A stretch of DNA of 64,000 nucleotides from Chloroflexi bacterium HGW-Chloroflexi-6 (GTDB lineage Bacteria; Chloroflexota; Anaerolineae; Anaerolineales; Villigracilaceae), in the NCBI GenBank assembly GCA_002840685.1, contig PHBU01000002.1, forward strand, positions 186,001-250,000, in the 5' to 3' direction. Under the pieces are notes generated by a model that saw nothing but the letters and a program-made list of their open reading frames with translations, did no database searches and was not told the DNA's origin. Below, piece after piece: positions 17,399 to 28,183 of the stretch. The translations under genes and the position numbers were made by a program. Each line of letters starts with the position of its first letter. Positions within the stretch are counted from its first letter, which is position 1.

Positions 17399-18373
17399 CT
17401 ATTCTGTCAGCAAATCGGTCTGGTACATCTCTGCGAACAAGGCTGGTTGGCCGCCGGTATTCCAGAACAAAACGGTTTCGTCTGGCTTGAAAAATCCCCT
17501 TCTGATCAGGTCGATCATCCCGCCCGCGGCCCGGCCGGTGTAGACCGGGTCGAGCAGGATGCCTTCATATCTGGCGAACAACTGCACAGCTTCGCGCTCC
17601 AGATCGGTCAGGACTCCGTAACCGGCCCGGCAATAGGCGTCCGTAGCCAGTACATCTTCGGGATGAAAATCGAGGCGCGTTCCAAGCCGCTCGCTGGCTT
17701 CCGTTGCCAGGGCCGAGACGTGCGCCTTGAGCCAGGATTCCGTTTCGTCGATGCTCACCCCAAGCACCTTCCCGTTAAAGCCAAAGGCCCGTTGCCCGAG
17801 GGCAAGCCCGGCGTGAGTCCCGCCGCTGGATGTGCCGAAAACCATCCAATCGGCCTGCAGGCCCTGGGTCAGGAACTCCTGCACCGCGAAGGCATATCCC
17901 AAGGCCCCGGTCGGGTTCGAGCCGCCATACGGGACGAGATAGGGGCGTTTGCCATCTGCCCAGGCCTGGTCAAAAGTCTCTTTCAAGACCCGCTCACGCT
18001 CGGCGCGCTCGGCAACGAAAACGAATTTGGCCCCAAACAGGTTGTCGAGCAGATAGTTGCCGGTTGGCGCACCGGGTTTTATCCCGCTCAGCACCAGGAT
18101 GCACTCGAACCCGTATTTGGCGGCGGCGGCCGCGGTCTGGCGGCAGTGATTGGATTGCAAGGCTCCGGCTGTGATGAGAGTCCTCGCGCCGTTGGCCTGG
18201 GCTTCTGCTACCAGGAATTCCAGTTTGCGGGTTTTGTTGCCGCCCAGGGCCAGGCCGGTCAGATCGTCGCGTTTGATGAACAGACGCGGGCCGCCCAGCT
18301 GGGTCGAAAGGCGCGGCATGGCTTCGATCGGCGTCGGCAGGTGGGCAAAACGCAAGCGCGGAATTTGATTCAT
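17399..18373 (-). CDS. PLP-dependent D-cysteine desulfhydrase / ACC deaminase family
   Basis: LGGPRLFIKRDDLTGLALGGNKTRKLEFLVAEA...GALQSNHCRQTAAAAAKYG. Confidence 0.93.
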   Translation of the reverse strand: MNQIPRLRFAHLPTPIEAMPRLSTQLGGPRLFIKRDDLTGLALGGNKTRKLEFLVAEAQANGARTLITAGALQSNHCRQTAAAAAKYGFECILVLSGIKPGAPTGNYLLDNLFGAKFVFVAERAERERVLKETFDQAWADGKRPYLVPYGGSNPTGALGYAFAVQEFLTQGLQADWMVFGTSSGGTHAGLALGQRAFGFNGKVLGVSIDETESWLKAHVSALATEASERLGTRLDFHPEDVLATDAYCRAGYGVLTDLEREAVQLFARYEGILLDPVYTGRAAGGMIDLIRRGFFKPDETVLFWNTGGQPALFAEMYQTDLLTE

Positions 18374-18735
18374 GGCTGGCTCTTTCGGTTAAGAAGGAAT
18401 AATTTCAGACAGACGGCAAACAGGGCCATATAAAAGAGCAGTGCAACCAGGTCGACCAGGCCGATGTCATCAAAAATGAAGGCCGCAATGCTCAGGAAAG
18501 CGAAACCTGCGGCCAGCCCGGCATAACGGGCTGGGGCTTTTGCGAGCAGCCAGCCCAGACCCGCGAGAATTAAAGCATCGACGGATAGCAGGGCGACCAT
18601 GGTCAGTTTGATGGGGGCTTGCAATTCTGAGGGCCGCATAAAAAAGGCAACCGCGGCCACCGCCGAAAAGAGCGCGGCCAGGAAGAACAAGGTTTGCCCT
18701 ATTTTGGCATAATTCCAGGCGCTGAAGTTCAACAT
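18370..18735 (-). CDS. hypothetical membrane protein, 121 aa
   Basis: Four hydrophobic segments; stop overlaps the start of the next gene. Confidence 0.65.
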   Translation of the reverse strand: MLNFSAWNYAKIGQTLFFLAALFSAVAAVAFFMRPSELQAPIKLTMVALLSVDALILAGLGWLLAKAPARYAGLAAGFAFLSIAAFIFDDIGLVDLVALLFYMALFAVCLKLFLLNRKSQP

Positions 18736-18761
18736 GGCAATCTCCTTTCATCTGCTGGGTA

Positions 18762-20003
18762 TTACGCACTCTCTCTGAAGATGGCGACCAGGGTGATGTC
18801 GTCATCCTGGGGGGCGTTGTTTCGAAAGTCCAACAGGGAACGTTCGAGGGCGTTGCAGGTTTGCTGGGCGGGTTGGGTGGGCAGGCTGTCGAAGGCTGCG
18901 TGCAGCCGTTCGTAGCCGAAGGCCTCCCCTTGCGGGTTGCGGCAGTCAGTCATACCGTCTGAAAACAGCAGCAGCGTTGCGCCGGGCGGGATGGCGATGC
19001 TTTGCTCATCGAGCAGGATCGGGTCGAGAATGCCCAGGGGCTGTCCGCGCCCGCCCTGGATGGGACGGCAGGCTTGGCCTTCTTCGCGCAAAAGCGGGAT
19101 CTCATGCCCCGCGCGCGCATACTGGAATATTTCGCTGCGGTTGTCAATAACGCCGTAAATAACGGTCACGAACAGGTTGGTTTCGTCGCGGTTCAGCAGG
19201 TAAGCGTTGACGCCCCGTAACACCTGGCCCGGATGGTCACAGTGCAGGGCTTCGGCGCTGATCAGGGCGTGGACGCGCGCCATAAACAGGGCGGATGGCA
19301 CACCCTTGTCTGCCACGTCGCCGATCAACACCCCGACGCGCTGCTCATCGATATAAAACAGATCATAAAAATCGCCGCCCACGGCGCGGGCCGGGTTCAT
19401 GTAAGCGCCGAAACCAAAACCGGGCAGGCGCGGCATTTGTTTGGGAAGAATGGAGACCTGAATTTCAGCGGCGAGCTGCAACTCTTTCTCCAGCTTTTCC
19501 TTGGCGATGATCTGCTGCTGGGCAGCCTTTAATTCATCATAGGCTTGCTGCAGGGCATGATTTTTAGCAACAATTTCGTGAAAGGTGGATGTGTTCGAGG
19601 CGTCGAGCCGTTCGCTCAGAACGCGCGCAATGCTGAAGATCAGGCCGGGCTGACGGCGCAGGAGTGAGTCGAAGTCGGCGCGGGTCAGCACCCACAACTT
19701 GCTGTCTGCGGCGGCCCGAACGCTGGCCGTTCGTTTCCCGCCGGGAAGCACCAGGCTCATTTCTCCGACATATTCCCCGCTGCGACGCTGTGCCATGATT
19801 TTCTCGTCTGAGGTGCCCTCGCCGAGCAGAACGTCCAACTCCCCGTCGAGAACCAGGAAAAGCGCATCGCCCTGGTCTCCTTCGTGGAAGAGTGTTTCCC
19901 CGGCAGGCAAATCTCTGACTCCCAGGGTTTTGGCCAGGTTTTGGATTTCGTCGGCGGGTAAATCGCTGAAAAACGGGATATGACGCAGCAGTTCTTCGTT
20001 CAT
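18762..20003 (-). CDS. cyclic-nucleotide-binding domain fused to SpoIIE/PP2C-type phosphatase
   Basis: N-term cNMP domain (GETLFHEGDQGDALFLVLDGELDVLL...GEYVGEMSLVLPGGKRTASV); C-term AVGGDFYDLFYIDEQRVGVLIGDVADKGVPSALFMA. Confidence 0.93.
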   Translation of the reverse strand: MNEELLRHIPFFSDLPADEIQNLAKTLGVRDLPAGETLFHEGDQGDALFLVLDGELDVLLGEGTSDEKIMAQRRSGEYVGEMSLVLPGGKRTASVRAAADSKLWVLTRADFDSLLRRQPGLIFSIARVLSERLDASNTSTFHEIVAKNHALQQAYDELKAAQQQIIAKEKLEKELQLAAEIQVSILPKQMPRLPGFGFGAYMNPARAVGGDFYDLFYIDEQRVGVLIGDVADKGVPSALFMARVHALISAEALHCDHPGQVLRGVNAYLLNRDETNLFVTVIYGVIDNRSEIFQYARAGHEIPLLREEGQACRPIQGGRGQPLGILDPILLDEQSIAIPPGATLLLFSDGMTDCRNPQGEAFGYERLHAAFDSLPTQPAQQTCNALERSLLDFRNNAPQDDDITLVAIFRESA

Positions 20004-20090
20004 GGGCGGCCTCGTTTGGTTGGGTGCTTTCCTAAATTCTACACCTTGTGCGCGAAGTTATTTATGGCAAACATCCACATCTTTGGCAGG

Positions 20091-21110
20091 TCAGGGCGCT
20101 GCCAGCACAACCGAGATATACGTTCCGTAGGCGCTGCCGGGCAGATTGCTAATGCCAACCCCAATATGAACGTGCTCTGCCCGCAGAATGGCATCGCGGT
20201 GGATCTGATCGTTCATCCACCACTCAAAAGCCGCCTCGGCCCCGCCGGCGACATAGATGATCTCTTCGGAGCGCGAAGCGGCATAACCGGCAGCGGCCAC
20301 GCGCTGCCCCACGCTTGACCCGTCTGAGCCGGTGTGGCTGCGCAGTTCGTTGCATGCCATATCGTTGCTGTGTCCACGGGCGGCGCTATCCAGCTTGTCG
20401 TTTTGAGTCAGGGAGGGTAGGCCGTTTTCGGCACGGGCGGTGTTTATCAAGGCAATGATCTGGCTGGCCGGTCCGCTATTTTGGCTCGGATTGCAAACCC
20501 CGGCCGTGGGCTGACCGGTCGCAGCGGGATTGAGCGGGGCGGTGGCGACCGCGTTGGGCGCGCTGGCGAGCTTTCCGACCGTGATCTTGGCCCAGATATT
20601 GGTCAGAAACCCAATCGGGACGATTTTTCCAGCCGGGTTGCGGATCTCGTAGTAAGCGGCGAAGGTGCCATCTGTGGCCGGGGCGGCCAGTTCGACGGAA
20701 AGATCCAGCTCCGCATCTGGGACCGTTTCGCTGAGTGGAATCGACGCTGGAGCATCCATTCGGTCGCCGGAGATGAAATTAAGCGTGTAGCCGCTATTCC
20801 AGGTGCAGGTCCCGTTGTTGCGCAGCCGCCAGGTTTTTGTGAATACCTGTCCGGCGGGCACATTTGTCCCGTCCTGGATGGTCACATCCGAGATAAACAG
20901 GGCGCTTTCAGTGCAGTTGGTTTGGGCAGTGGGGGTGGCGGGCAGGGTCGGGCTGGGGGTTGCGGTTGGCGCTTCGGTCTGAGTCGCTGTTGCCGCGGGA
21001 GTCTGTGTCGGGGGGAGCGCGGCGGGGGTGGCCTGGGGTGCAGATTCTGCCGTGCAGGCGGAAAGGCCAAAGGCCAGCAGCAGAGTCCAGATCTTAATTC
21101 GGGTACGCAT
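20091..21110 (-). CDS. lipoprotein with NBR1-Ig-like domain and C-terminal CAP/SCP domain
   Basis: LSACTAESAPQ; QDGTNVPAGQVFTKTWRLRNNGTCTWNSGYTLNFISGDRM; ALINTARAENGLPSLTQNDKLDSAARGHSNDMACNELRSHTGSDGSS. Confidence 0.9.
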   Translation of the reverse strand: MRTRIKIWTLLLAFGLSACTAESAPQATPAALPPTQTPAATATQTEAPTATPSPTLPATPTAQTNCTESALFISDVTIQDGTNVPAGQVFTKTWRLRNNGTCTWNSGYTLNFISGDRMDAPASIPLSETVPDAELDLSVELAAPATDGTFAAYYEIRNPAGKIVPIGFLTNIWAKITVGKLASAPNAVATAPLNPAATGQPTAGVCNPSQNSGPASQIIALINTARAENGLPSLTQNDKLDSAARGHSNDMACNELRSHTGSDGSSVGQRVAAAGYAASRSEEIIYVAGGAEAAFEWWMNDQIHRDAILRAEHVHIGVGISNLPGSAYGTYISVVLAAP

Positions 21111-21223
21111 AAAAAACTTCCTCTCTGGAAATAATCTTATCATAGCCAAACTCATTTACTTGCGCCCCGATTTCGATTAAAATTTGTCTGACATATTTTC
21201 GTTCAAATTTCCCAGGAGACCCC

Positions 21224-22186
21224 ATGACCCATAAAAAACTCGCTGTTATCGCCATCGGCGGCAATTCGCTCATCAAAGACGACAAAACAGTCACCGTCGA
21301 TAGCCAATACCAGGCCGCAAAAGAGACCTGTGAGCATATCGCCGATATGATCGAGCAAGGCTGGGAAGTTGCCATTGGTCACGGCAACGGCCCGCAGGTC
21401 GGTTACATCCTGCGCCGTTCGGAGATCGCCGCCAAAACCGCCGGGATGCACGAAGTCCCGCTGGATGTATGCGGGGCGGACAGCCAGGGCGCGATCGGGT
21501 ATGCCCTGCAGCAGAATTTGCAAAACATTCTCTATCAGCGCGGAATTAAGAAGAAGGTCGTGACCGTCATCACCCAGACCCTGGTCGACAGGGATGATCC
21601 GGCTTTCAAGAACCCAACCAAACCGATCGGCAGTTTTATGGATGAGGCCGAAGCCAAGCGCCGTCAGACCGAGCAAGGCTGGACGGTGGTCGAGGATGCC
21701 GGGCGCGGATGGCGGCGTGTGGTCGCTTCGCCGCAGCCCAAGGAAATTGTCGAACTCGAAACGGTCCAGACTTTGCTGGATGTGGGCATCATCACGGTCA
21801 CGGTTGGCGGCGGCGGTATCCCGGTCATTGATCCCGGTGACGGCAATTACGAGGGCATCGCGGCCGTGATCGATAAGGATTTTGCCTCGTCGCTGCTGGC
21901 GCGTGAGATCAAGGCCGACCTGTTCGTGATCTCGACCGCTGTCGAAAAGGTTGCGATCAACTTTGGCAAACCGGAACAGAAATGGCTCGACAGGATCACG
22001 CTTTCGCAGGCCAAAGCCTACCTGGCCGAGGGCATCCACTTTGCCAAGGGCAGCATGGCGCCCAAGATCCAGGCTGTGATCTGGTTTCTGGAGGCCAATC
22101 CCAAGGCCCAGGCGTTGATCACCAACCCCGAAAACCTGGGCCGCGCCATCCGCGGAGAAACGGGAACGTGGATCGTGCAGGATTAA
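21224..22186 (+). CDS. arcC: carbamate kinase
   Basis: VIAIGGNSLIKD...GHGNGPQVGYILRRSEIA...VDRDDPAFKNPTKPIG...VTVGGGGIPVI...FAKGSMAPKIQAVI. Confidence 0.96.
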   Translation: MTHKKLAVIAIGGNSLIKDDKTVTVDSQYQAAKETCEHIADMIEQGWEVAIGHGNGPQVGYILRRSEIAAKTAGMHEVPLDVCGADSQGAIGYALQQNLQNILYQRGIKKKVVTVITQTLVDRDDPAFKNPTKPIGSFMDEAEAKRRQTEQGWTVVEDAGRGWRRVVASPQPKEIVELETVQTLLDVGIITVTVGGGGIPVIDPGDGNYEGIAAVIDKDFASSLLAREIKADLFVISTAVEKVAINFGKPEQKWLDRITLSQAKAYLAEGIHFAKGSMAPKIQAVIWFLEANPKAQALITNPENLGRAIRGETGTWIVQD

Positions 22187-22211
22187 CGACCGGAAAAATA
22201 AACACAGAGTC

Positions 22212-22257
22212 ACGGAGCCACAGAGATTTTTTAGTTCTCTGTGGCTCCGTTGTTTTT
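22212..22257 (+). terminator. intrinsic terminator after arcC
   Basis: acggagccacagaga-ttttttagt-tctctgtggctccgt then TTTTTT. Confidence 0.8.
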
Positions 22258-22443
22258 TAGGCTTCCAAGCTGAGTTAACTCTATACCAGTTTTTTCCAAC
22301 GTTTTACAGAAAACCCACGTGTTTCTTTTCGTTTCTTCTCTTCGGTCGATGTGTTATACAATGAGTACAGCATATGAAAAATTCATTTTTCTCCCCCACT
22401 TTTCTCAATCTATCTAAACAGCAGCGATTTCAGATGAAACCCA

Positions 22444-23994
22444 ATGGAAATTAAATATTTCGCCTTCTTGAAGCATCTAATTCGTTTTAATCGGCCGGTG
22501 TATCTCGACCATAATGCAACCACGCCTGTCAGCAACCATGTCCGCCGCAAAATGGATCAGGCTTTGAAAAATAATTTTGGCAATTCATCGTCGCTCTATG
22601 GCATTGCCAGGCGATCTGCCGGGTTGATCGAACAATCGCGGGAACATGTATCACAGGCTATTCACGCTGATCCGTCCGAAGTCATTTTTACTGCTTGTGC
22701 GACCGAATCGAATAATGCTGTTCTCAAATCAGTTGCCGCCCAATTCTATCCCCGAAAGAAAAAGATTGTTTCCACGCCAACCGAACATCCTTCCGTGATG
22801 AAAACGCTGGCGTATCTGGAGACCCAGGGAGTGCTCGTCGAATACTGCCCGGTGGATGACAAAGGGCGCCTGCTGCTCGCTGAACTTGAGCAGCAGGTGG
22901 ATGATGATACTTTTCTGATTTGTTGCATGGCAGCCAACAATGAAACCGGCGTCATTCAAGATCTCAAGGCTGTGACGAAAATCGCCAAACAGCATGGCGC
23001 GTTGGTTCTGGCGGACTGTGTGCAAGCGTTGGGTAAGATACCCATTGATGTCCATGCCTGGGATGTGGATTATGCCTCGTTTTCGGCACACAAACTGTAT
23101 GGACCGAAAGGCATTGGGGCTTTGTATGTCAAGCAGGGTAGCCCATTTACGCCGTTGCTGCACGGCGGTCACCAGGAAAGCGGATTGCGGGCTGGCACTG
23201 AAAGCATCCACAACATCGTCGGTTTTGGCGCAGCCTGTCAGGAAGTGGACAAACTGCTGGCGCATGCCGGGCGGACTCGGTCATTAAAGCAACAATTGAT
23301 TCAACGGCTTAAGCAGATAAAACCGGATTGTGTGATCAATTCGCCGGAAACAGATTCGGAGTGTCTGCCGAACACCCTCAGTATTACATTCCCCGGCGTG
23401 GAAAATGCCGGACTGATGGGCATGCTGGATTATCGCGGGATCGCGGTCTCTGCGGGTTCGGCGTGCAGCACTGGGGAAGACACCCCGTCCCACGTATTGA
23501 AAGCGATGGGATTATCCGATCAGGCTGCGAGGGAGACCGTTCGGATCAGTTTCGGGCATGATACCTCGGCGCAAGATATCCGCTATATGACGCAGGTGGT
23601 TCAGGATTATATCGAAGGCCGCATCTCGTTCGTCAATATGATCGCACCCGCACAATTGAACGAAACCATCCTGTTCGACAAACAAACCTATATTCTCGAT
23701 GTGCGTCCACCCGACGACCGGAAAAAGTACATGGGTTTGCCGAACGCTCATGAGGTCAACCCGCTCTTTGTTGAAAGATATTTAAAACAACTTCCACCCG
23801 ATAAGCAAATTCTAGTGTATTGCCCGGGAGGCGGACTTTCGGTCATGATCTCATATTATTTGAAGGCGAAAGGCTTCAAAAACGTCACCAACCTGCGCGG
23901 CGGGTTGGACGATTGGAGAAAGCGGCGCAGCGATTTGTATGAAAAATATGCTGGACAAAACGTCACCCTGCTTGAACCGGACAAGGTCGATTAG
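22444..23994 (+). CDS. cysteine desulfurase (NifS/IscS-like) with C-terminal rhodanese domain
   Basis: VYLDHNATTPVSNHVR...SFSAHKLYGPKGIGALYVK...SAGSACSTG; C-term YILDVRPPDDR...ILVYCPGGGLSVMISYYLKAKGFKNVTNLRGGLDDWRK. Confidence 0.93.
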   Translation: MEIKYFAFLKHLIRFNRPVYLDHNATTPVSNHVRRKMDQALKNNFGNSSSLYGIARRSAGLIEQSREHVSQAIHADPSEVIFTACATESNNAVLKSVAAQFYPRKKKIVSTPTEHPSVMKTLAYLETQGVLVEYCPVDDKGRLLLAELEQQVDDDTFLICCMAANNETGVIQDLKAVTKIAKQHGALVLADCVQALGKIPIDVHAWDVDYASFSAHKLYGPKGIGALYVKQGSPFTPLLHGGHQESGLRAGTESIHNIVGFGAACQEVDKLLAHAGRTRSLKQQLIQRLKQIKPDCVINSPETDSECLPNTLSITFPGVENAGLMGMLDYRGIAVSAGSACSTGEDTPSHVLKAMGLSDQAARETVRISFGHDTSAQDIRYMTQVVQDYIEGRISFVNMIAPAQLNETILFDKQTYILDVRPPDDRKKYMGLPNAHEVNPLFVERYLKQLPPDKQILVYCPGGGLSVMISYYLKAKGFKNVTNLRGGLDDWRKRRSDLYEKYAGQNVTLLEPDKVD

Positions 23995-24093
23995 CGGCGT
24001 GAATAGCCTTGCGGCATGGGCTATTTGGACGCCGGCCACCTGCCGTTCTCTTTGATAAACCGTATCAAATTATTTATCACACTACTCATTTAA

Positions 24094-24510
24094 ATGCTTA
24101 GACGAACCTGGTTTACGCCTTCTTTTTCCACACTCATCGAGAATCGCACCGAAGGGCTGGCGATCGTGGGCGCTGGGGCTTTGCTGGTGGGCTTGCATCT
24201 GGCGGGCCTGCCTGGCTGGGCTTGCCCGTTTAAGAGCCTGACAGGAATTCCCTGCCCCGGCTGCGGCCTTACCACAGCTACGGGCGAGTTGTTACGCGGA
24301 CAGTTTCTTGCTTCTCTAAATAGCCATGCCTTTGCTGGTATATTTTTGGTAGCGTATTCGGTGCTGGCTGTTGTTTTGTTCCTACCTGAAGAGCAGCGCC
24401 GATCCGCGGTTGCGTGGATCGCGATGTTTGAGCGGCGCACGGGAATCACATCCTTGGTGTTGACCGCGTTGATGATTTACTGGGGTTTTCGGCTGGCCGG
24501 CCTGATTTAA
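24094..24510 (+). CDS. DUF2752-family membrane protein
   Basis: CPFKSLTGIPCPGCGLTTATGELLRGQFLASLNSHAFA. Confidence 0.85.
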   Translation: MLRRTWFTPSFSTLIENRTEGLAIVGAGALLVGLHLAGLPGWACPFKSLTGIPCPGCGLTTATGELLRGQFLASLNSHAFAGIFLVAYSVLAVVLFLPEEQRRSAVAWIAMFERRTGITSLVLTALMIYWGFRLAGLI

Positions 24511-24543
24511 ATTCGGTTTTTCTACATTCAAAAGGAGAATACC

Positions 24544-24798
24544 ATGCTGGATCTCGGAACAATTGGTTCAATTATTATTTGGCTTGCGGGTATCGTTGTT
24601 CTGGTTAAACTTTTCCAGACCGAAGGTGTGATGAAGGGTATCTTGGGCTTCATCTGCATGCTTTACACCTTTATCTGGGGCTGGCAGAACATTGGCAAGG
24701 AAGAACTCAAGTTGAAAACCTGGATGTATCTTTGGAGTGGCGCCATCGTGCTCGGTATCATCCTGAACGTAGTCGGTGCTTCATCTGGCGGCGAGTAA
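24544..24798 (+). CDS. hypothetical small membrane protein
   Basis: 84 aa, hydrophobic; upstream AAAGGAG RBS. Confidence 0.7.
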   Translation: MLDLGTIGSIIIWLAGIVVLVKLFQTEGVMKGILGFICMLYTFIWGWQNIGKEELKLKTWMYLWSGAIVLGIILNVVGASSGGE

Positions 24799-24830
24799 GG
24801 AACTGCCATAATTACTTTGGTCAGCCAGCC

Positions 24831-24873
24831 AAAAAATACGAGGTGCGCCGTTTCTGGCACACCTCGTATTTTT
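24831..24873. terminator. bidirectional terminator between convergent genes
   Basis: aaaaaatacgaggtgcgcc-gtttct-ggcacacctcgtatttttt. Confidence 0.9.
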
Positions 24874-24895
24874 TACCAAAATTGTGCTTTCGCTT

Positions 24896-27800
24896 TTATC
24901 CCTGCGCCGCGTAATGCTCCTGCAGGCTGCGATATTGCAATTCCTTTTCGCGCAGGGCTTTGATCCCGGCGACGGCCGCCGAGGCGGCTGAGAGGGTGGT
25001 CAGCAGGGAAAGATTCATCAGAATGGCCGCCGCGCGGATTTCGGCCCCGTCGGCGTGTGATTTTGTGCCGAGCGGCGTGTTGATGATCAAATTCACCGCT
25101 CCAGAGCGGATCAAATCAACCGTGTGCGGCGAACCGAGGTGCATCTGCTTGACCGCTTCGGCGGGAACGCCGGCTTTATTGAAGAAATCCGCGGTGCCGG
25201 GGGTGGCGTAAATCTTGAATCCCATGCGGAACAGGTCGCGCGCAATCTTGAGCGCGGCGCCTTTGTCGAAGTCATTGACCGAGATCAAGGCTGCACCCTC
25301 CAGCGGCAGGGCCACCCCGGCGGCTTGCTGGCTTTTGGCAAAGGCATGCCCAAAGTGCGAAGCGTGCCCCATCACTTCGCCGGTCGAACGCATTTCGGGG
25401 CCGAGGCGGGCATCCGCGCCGGGCAGCTTGTTGAAAGGTAGAACCGCCTCCTTGACGAAGAACCCGTCGACGCGCGGCTCTTCGGTGACGCCGAGCGCTT
25501 TCAGCGTTTGGCCTGCCATAATTTGCGCGGCGACCCGCGCCAGGGGCAGCCCGGTCGCTTTGCTGGCAAACGGGATCGTCCGTGAGGCGCGCGGATTGAC
25601 CTCCAGCACGTAGACCACATCATCCTTGAGCGCAAATTGAACATTCATCAGCCCCTTAACGTTGAGCGCTTTGCCCAATTGGCTGACATAGTCGCGCATG
25701 ATGCCCAGGTAATACATGCTGACCTTGTAGGGTGGCAGCACGCAGGCCGAATCGCCGGAGTGGATCCCGGCTTCCTCGATGTGCTGCATGACCGCCCCGA
25801 CCACAACCTGCTCGCCGTCGCCGAGCGCGTCCACGTCCACCTCGTAGGCGTCTTCCATGAAACGGTCGATCAGCAGCGCCTGGCCCTCGGCGGCTTGCAT
25901 GGCCTCGTTGACCACCGCTTCGAGCTGGCTTTCGTCGCCGACGATCGCCATCGCCCGGCCGCCCAACACAAACGACGGGCGCACCAGCACCGGGTAGCCG
26001 ATTTGCGCGGCCACCTGGCGGGCTTTTTCCAGGTTGAAGGCGATCCCGTTTTCGGGTTGTTCGATTTCCAGTTCGCGCAGCAGTGCTGAGAATTTTTCGC
26101 GGTCTTCGGCCAGGGCAATCGAAGCGGGGGATGTGCCGATGATCGGAACGCCCGCCGCCTGGAGCGAGGCCGCCAAATTGAGCGGAGTCTGACCCCCGAA
26201 CTGGACGATGACCCCCGCCACCTGCTCCCGTTCGACAACGTTTAATACATGCTCGAAGGTCAGCGGCTCGAAGTACAGCCGGTCGGCGGTGTCATAGTCG
26301 GTGCTGACGGTTTCGGGGTTGCAATTGAGCATGATCGTCTCGAAGCCGAGATCTTTGAGCGCAAACGCGGCCTGGCAGCAGCAGTAATCGAACTCAATGC
26401 CCTGTCCGATGCGGTTTGGTCCGCCACCCAGGATCAGGATCTTTTTCCGCTTGGTTGGTTGTGACTCGTCTTCGCTTTCATAGGACGAATACATGTAAGG
26501 CGTGTGCGCTTCGAATTCGGCGGCACAGGTGTCGACGCGCAGGAAAGTGGCGTTGATCCCGAGCGATTGGCGCAGTGCGCGGACGCTTGAATGCTGAATG
26601 AAGAATGAAGAATGCAGAATTCGTGCTAAATGCGAGTCTGCAAAGCCCATCTGCTTTGCTTTCAGCAAAAGGTTTTTAAATTCTGCATTCTGTATTTTGC
26701 AATCTGCAATTTCCTTTCTGCACTCTGCAATTTCCTTCATCTGCGCCAAGAACCACAGATCGTAGCCGCTTTTTTGGGCGACAGTTTCGAGCGGGATGCC
26801 ATCCTCGATCGCGCGATAGACTTTGAAGAGCCGTTCGGCGCGCGGTAGCGAGAGTTCATCGATAGTATAGGCGATCGGCTCGCGCTTTGGCCCAGAGCCG
26901 TCCAACGCGTCCACGCCGATTTCGAGCGACTGGACCGCTTTCTGGAGCGCTTCGGGGAAGGTCCGCCCCAGGGCCAGCACCTCGCCGACTGATTTCATCT
27001 GCGGCCCGAGGGTCGGGTCCACACCCTGGAATTTCTCGAAAGCCCAGCGCGGAATTTTGACCACAACATAATCGATCGACGGTTCGAAGGCGGCTTTGGT
27101 CACGCCGGTGATATCGTTGATGATCTGGTCGAGCGTGTAGCCAGCCGCAACCAGCGCTGCGATCTTGGCGATCGGGAATCCGGTTGCTTTGGAGGCCAGC
27201 GCCGACGAACGGCTGACACGCGGATTCATCTCGATGATCACGATCCGCCCATCCGCCGGGTCGACCGCAAACTGGACATTTGCCCCGCCGGTCTCTACCC
27301 CGACCGCGGACATGACCTGCCGGGCCAGGCTGCGCATGCGCTGATACTCGCGGTCGGTCAGGGTCTGGGCCGGGGCGACGGTGATGCTGTCGCCGGTGTG
27401 GATGCCCATCGGATCGAGGTTCTCGATCGAGCACACAACGACAAAGTTATCGGCGGCGTCGCGCATCACTTCCAGCTCGTATTCCTTCCAGCCGAGGATT
27501 GACTGCTCGATCCAGGCCTGGCCGATCGGCGAGGCGGCGATGCCCTTGCGGATGGCTTCTTCCAACTCTGATGGTTGGTAAACCCACGAAGCGCCGGTCC
27601 CACCCATTGCGAACGAGGCCCGCACCAGCAGCGGATACCCTGCATGGGCGGCGATTTCCTGCGCTTCGGCAAAACTATAGGCCGGGCCGCCTTCGGGGAT
27701 CGGCAACCCGTGTTCTTTCATGGTTTCTCGAAACAGCAAACGATCTTCGGCGGCTTTGATGGCAGTCAGCGAAGCGCCGATCAGTTTGACGCCGTGTTTG

Positions 27801-28117
27801 GCGAGCACGCCGCGCTCGCTGAGGATCATTGCCAGGTTGAGCCCGGTCTGCCCGCCGACAGTTGGCAGCATCACATCCGGCTTTTCCTTTTCAATGATCG
27901 CTTCCAGCGCTTCGGGCGTTAGCGGCTCGATGTAGGTTGCATCGGCGATATCCGGGTCGGTCATAATCGTGGCCGGGTTGCTGTTGACGAGTACGATCCG
28001 ATGGCCGAGGCTGCGCAGGGCTTTGACCGCCTGCGTGCCGGAATAATCAAACTCCGCTGCCTGGCCGATGACGATCGGTCCGGAGCCGGGGATGAGGATG
28101 GTGAGGGGTTGAGTCAT
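24896..28117 (-). CDS. carB: carbamoyl-phosphate synthase large subunit (with two in-frame repeat-derived insertions)
   Basis: Full-length Car[27 protein letters not shown]...[24 protein letters not shown]-like C-terminal domain. Confidence 0.97.
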   Translation of the reverse strand: MTQPLTILIPGSGPIVIGQAAEFDYSGTQAVKALRSLGHRIVLVNSNPATIMTDPDIADATYIEPLTPEALEAIIEKEKPDVMLPTVGGQTGLNLAMILSERGVLAKHGVKLIGASLTAIKAAEDRLLFRETMKEHGLPIPEGGPAYSFAEAQEIAAHAGYPLLVRASFAMGGTGASWVYQPSELEEAIRKGIAASPIGQAWIEQSILGWKEYELEVMRDAADNFVVVCSIENLDPMGIHTGDSITVAPAQTLTDREYQRMRSLARQVMSAVGVETGGANVQFAVDPADGRIVIIEMNPRVSRSSALASKATGFPIAKIAALVAAGYTLDQIINDITGVTKAAFEPSIDYVVVKIPRWAFEKFQGVDPTLGPQMKSVGEVLALGRTFPEALQKAVQSLEIGVDALDGSGPKREPIAYTIDELSLPRAERLFKVYRAIEDGIPLETVAQKSGYDLWFLAQMKEIAECRKEIADCKIQNAEFKNLLLKAKQMGFADSHLARILHSSFFIQHSSVRALRQSLGINATFLRVDTCAAEFEAHTPYMYSSYESEDESQPTKRKKILILGGGPNRIGQGIEFDYCCCQAAFALKDLGFETIMLNCNPETVSTDYDTADRLYFEPLTFEHVLNVVEREQVAGVIVQFGGQTPLNLAASLQAAGVPIIGTSPASIALAEDREKFSALLRELEIEQPENGIAFNLEKARQVAAQIGYPVLVRPSFVLGGRAMAIVGDESQLEAVVNEAMQAAEGQALLIDRFMEDAYEVDVDALGDGEQVVVGAVMQHIEEAGIHSGDSACVLPPYKVSMYYLGIMRDYVSQLGKALNVKGLMNVQFALKDDVVYVLEVNPRASRTIPFASKATGLPLARVAAQIMAGQTLKALGVTEEPRVDGFFVKEAVLPFNKLPGADARLGPEMRSTGEVMGHASHFGHAFAKSQQAAGVALPLEGAALISVNDFDKGAALKIARDLFRMGFKIYATPGTADFFNKAGVPAEAVKQMHLGSPHTVDLIRSGAVNLIINTPLGTKSHADGAEIRAAAILMNLSLLTTLSAASAAVAGIKALREKELQYRSLQEHYAAQG
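26586..26745 (-). repeat. GCAGAAT/ATTCTGC repeat arms inserted in frame in carB
   Basis: Minus strand: ...TTGCAGATTGCAAAATACAGAATGCAGAATTT ... CGAATTCTGCATTCTTCATTCTTCATTCAGCATTC, flanking [13 protein letters not shown]. Confidence 0.8.
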
Positions 28118-28183
28118 GTCTGCCTGCTTTCAGATAAGTAGAGAGTGGATAACTCGAGCGTAGTAAAACTGTTCAGCTGCTCT

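Noticed and set aside
17318-18433. 371 aa plus-strand ORF
   Set aside because: Antisense to the PLP-dependent desulfhydrase gene, which has clear motifs.
20900-21060. GGCGGGGGT-rich repeat tract
   Set aside because: Encodes a Pro/Thr/Ala-rich lipoprotein linker; ordinary.
21203-22213. 336 aa minus-strand ORF opposite arcC
   Set aside because: Antisense shadow of carbamate kinase.
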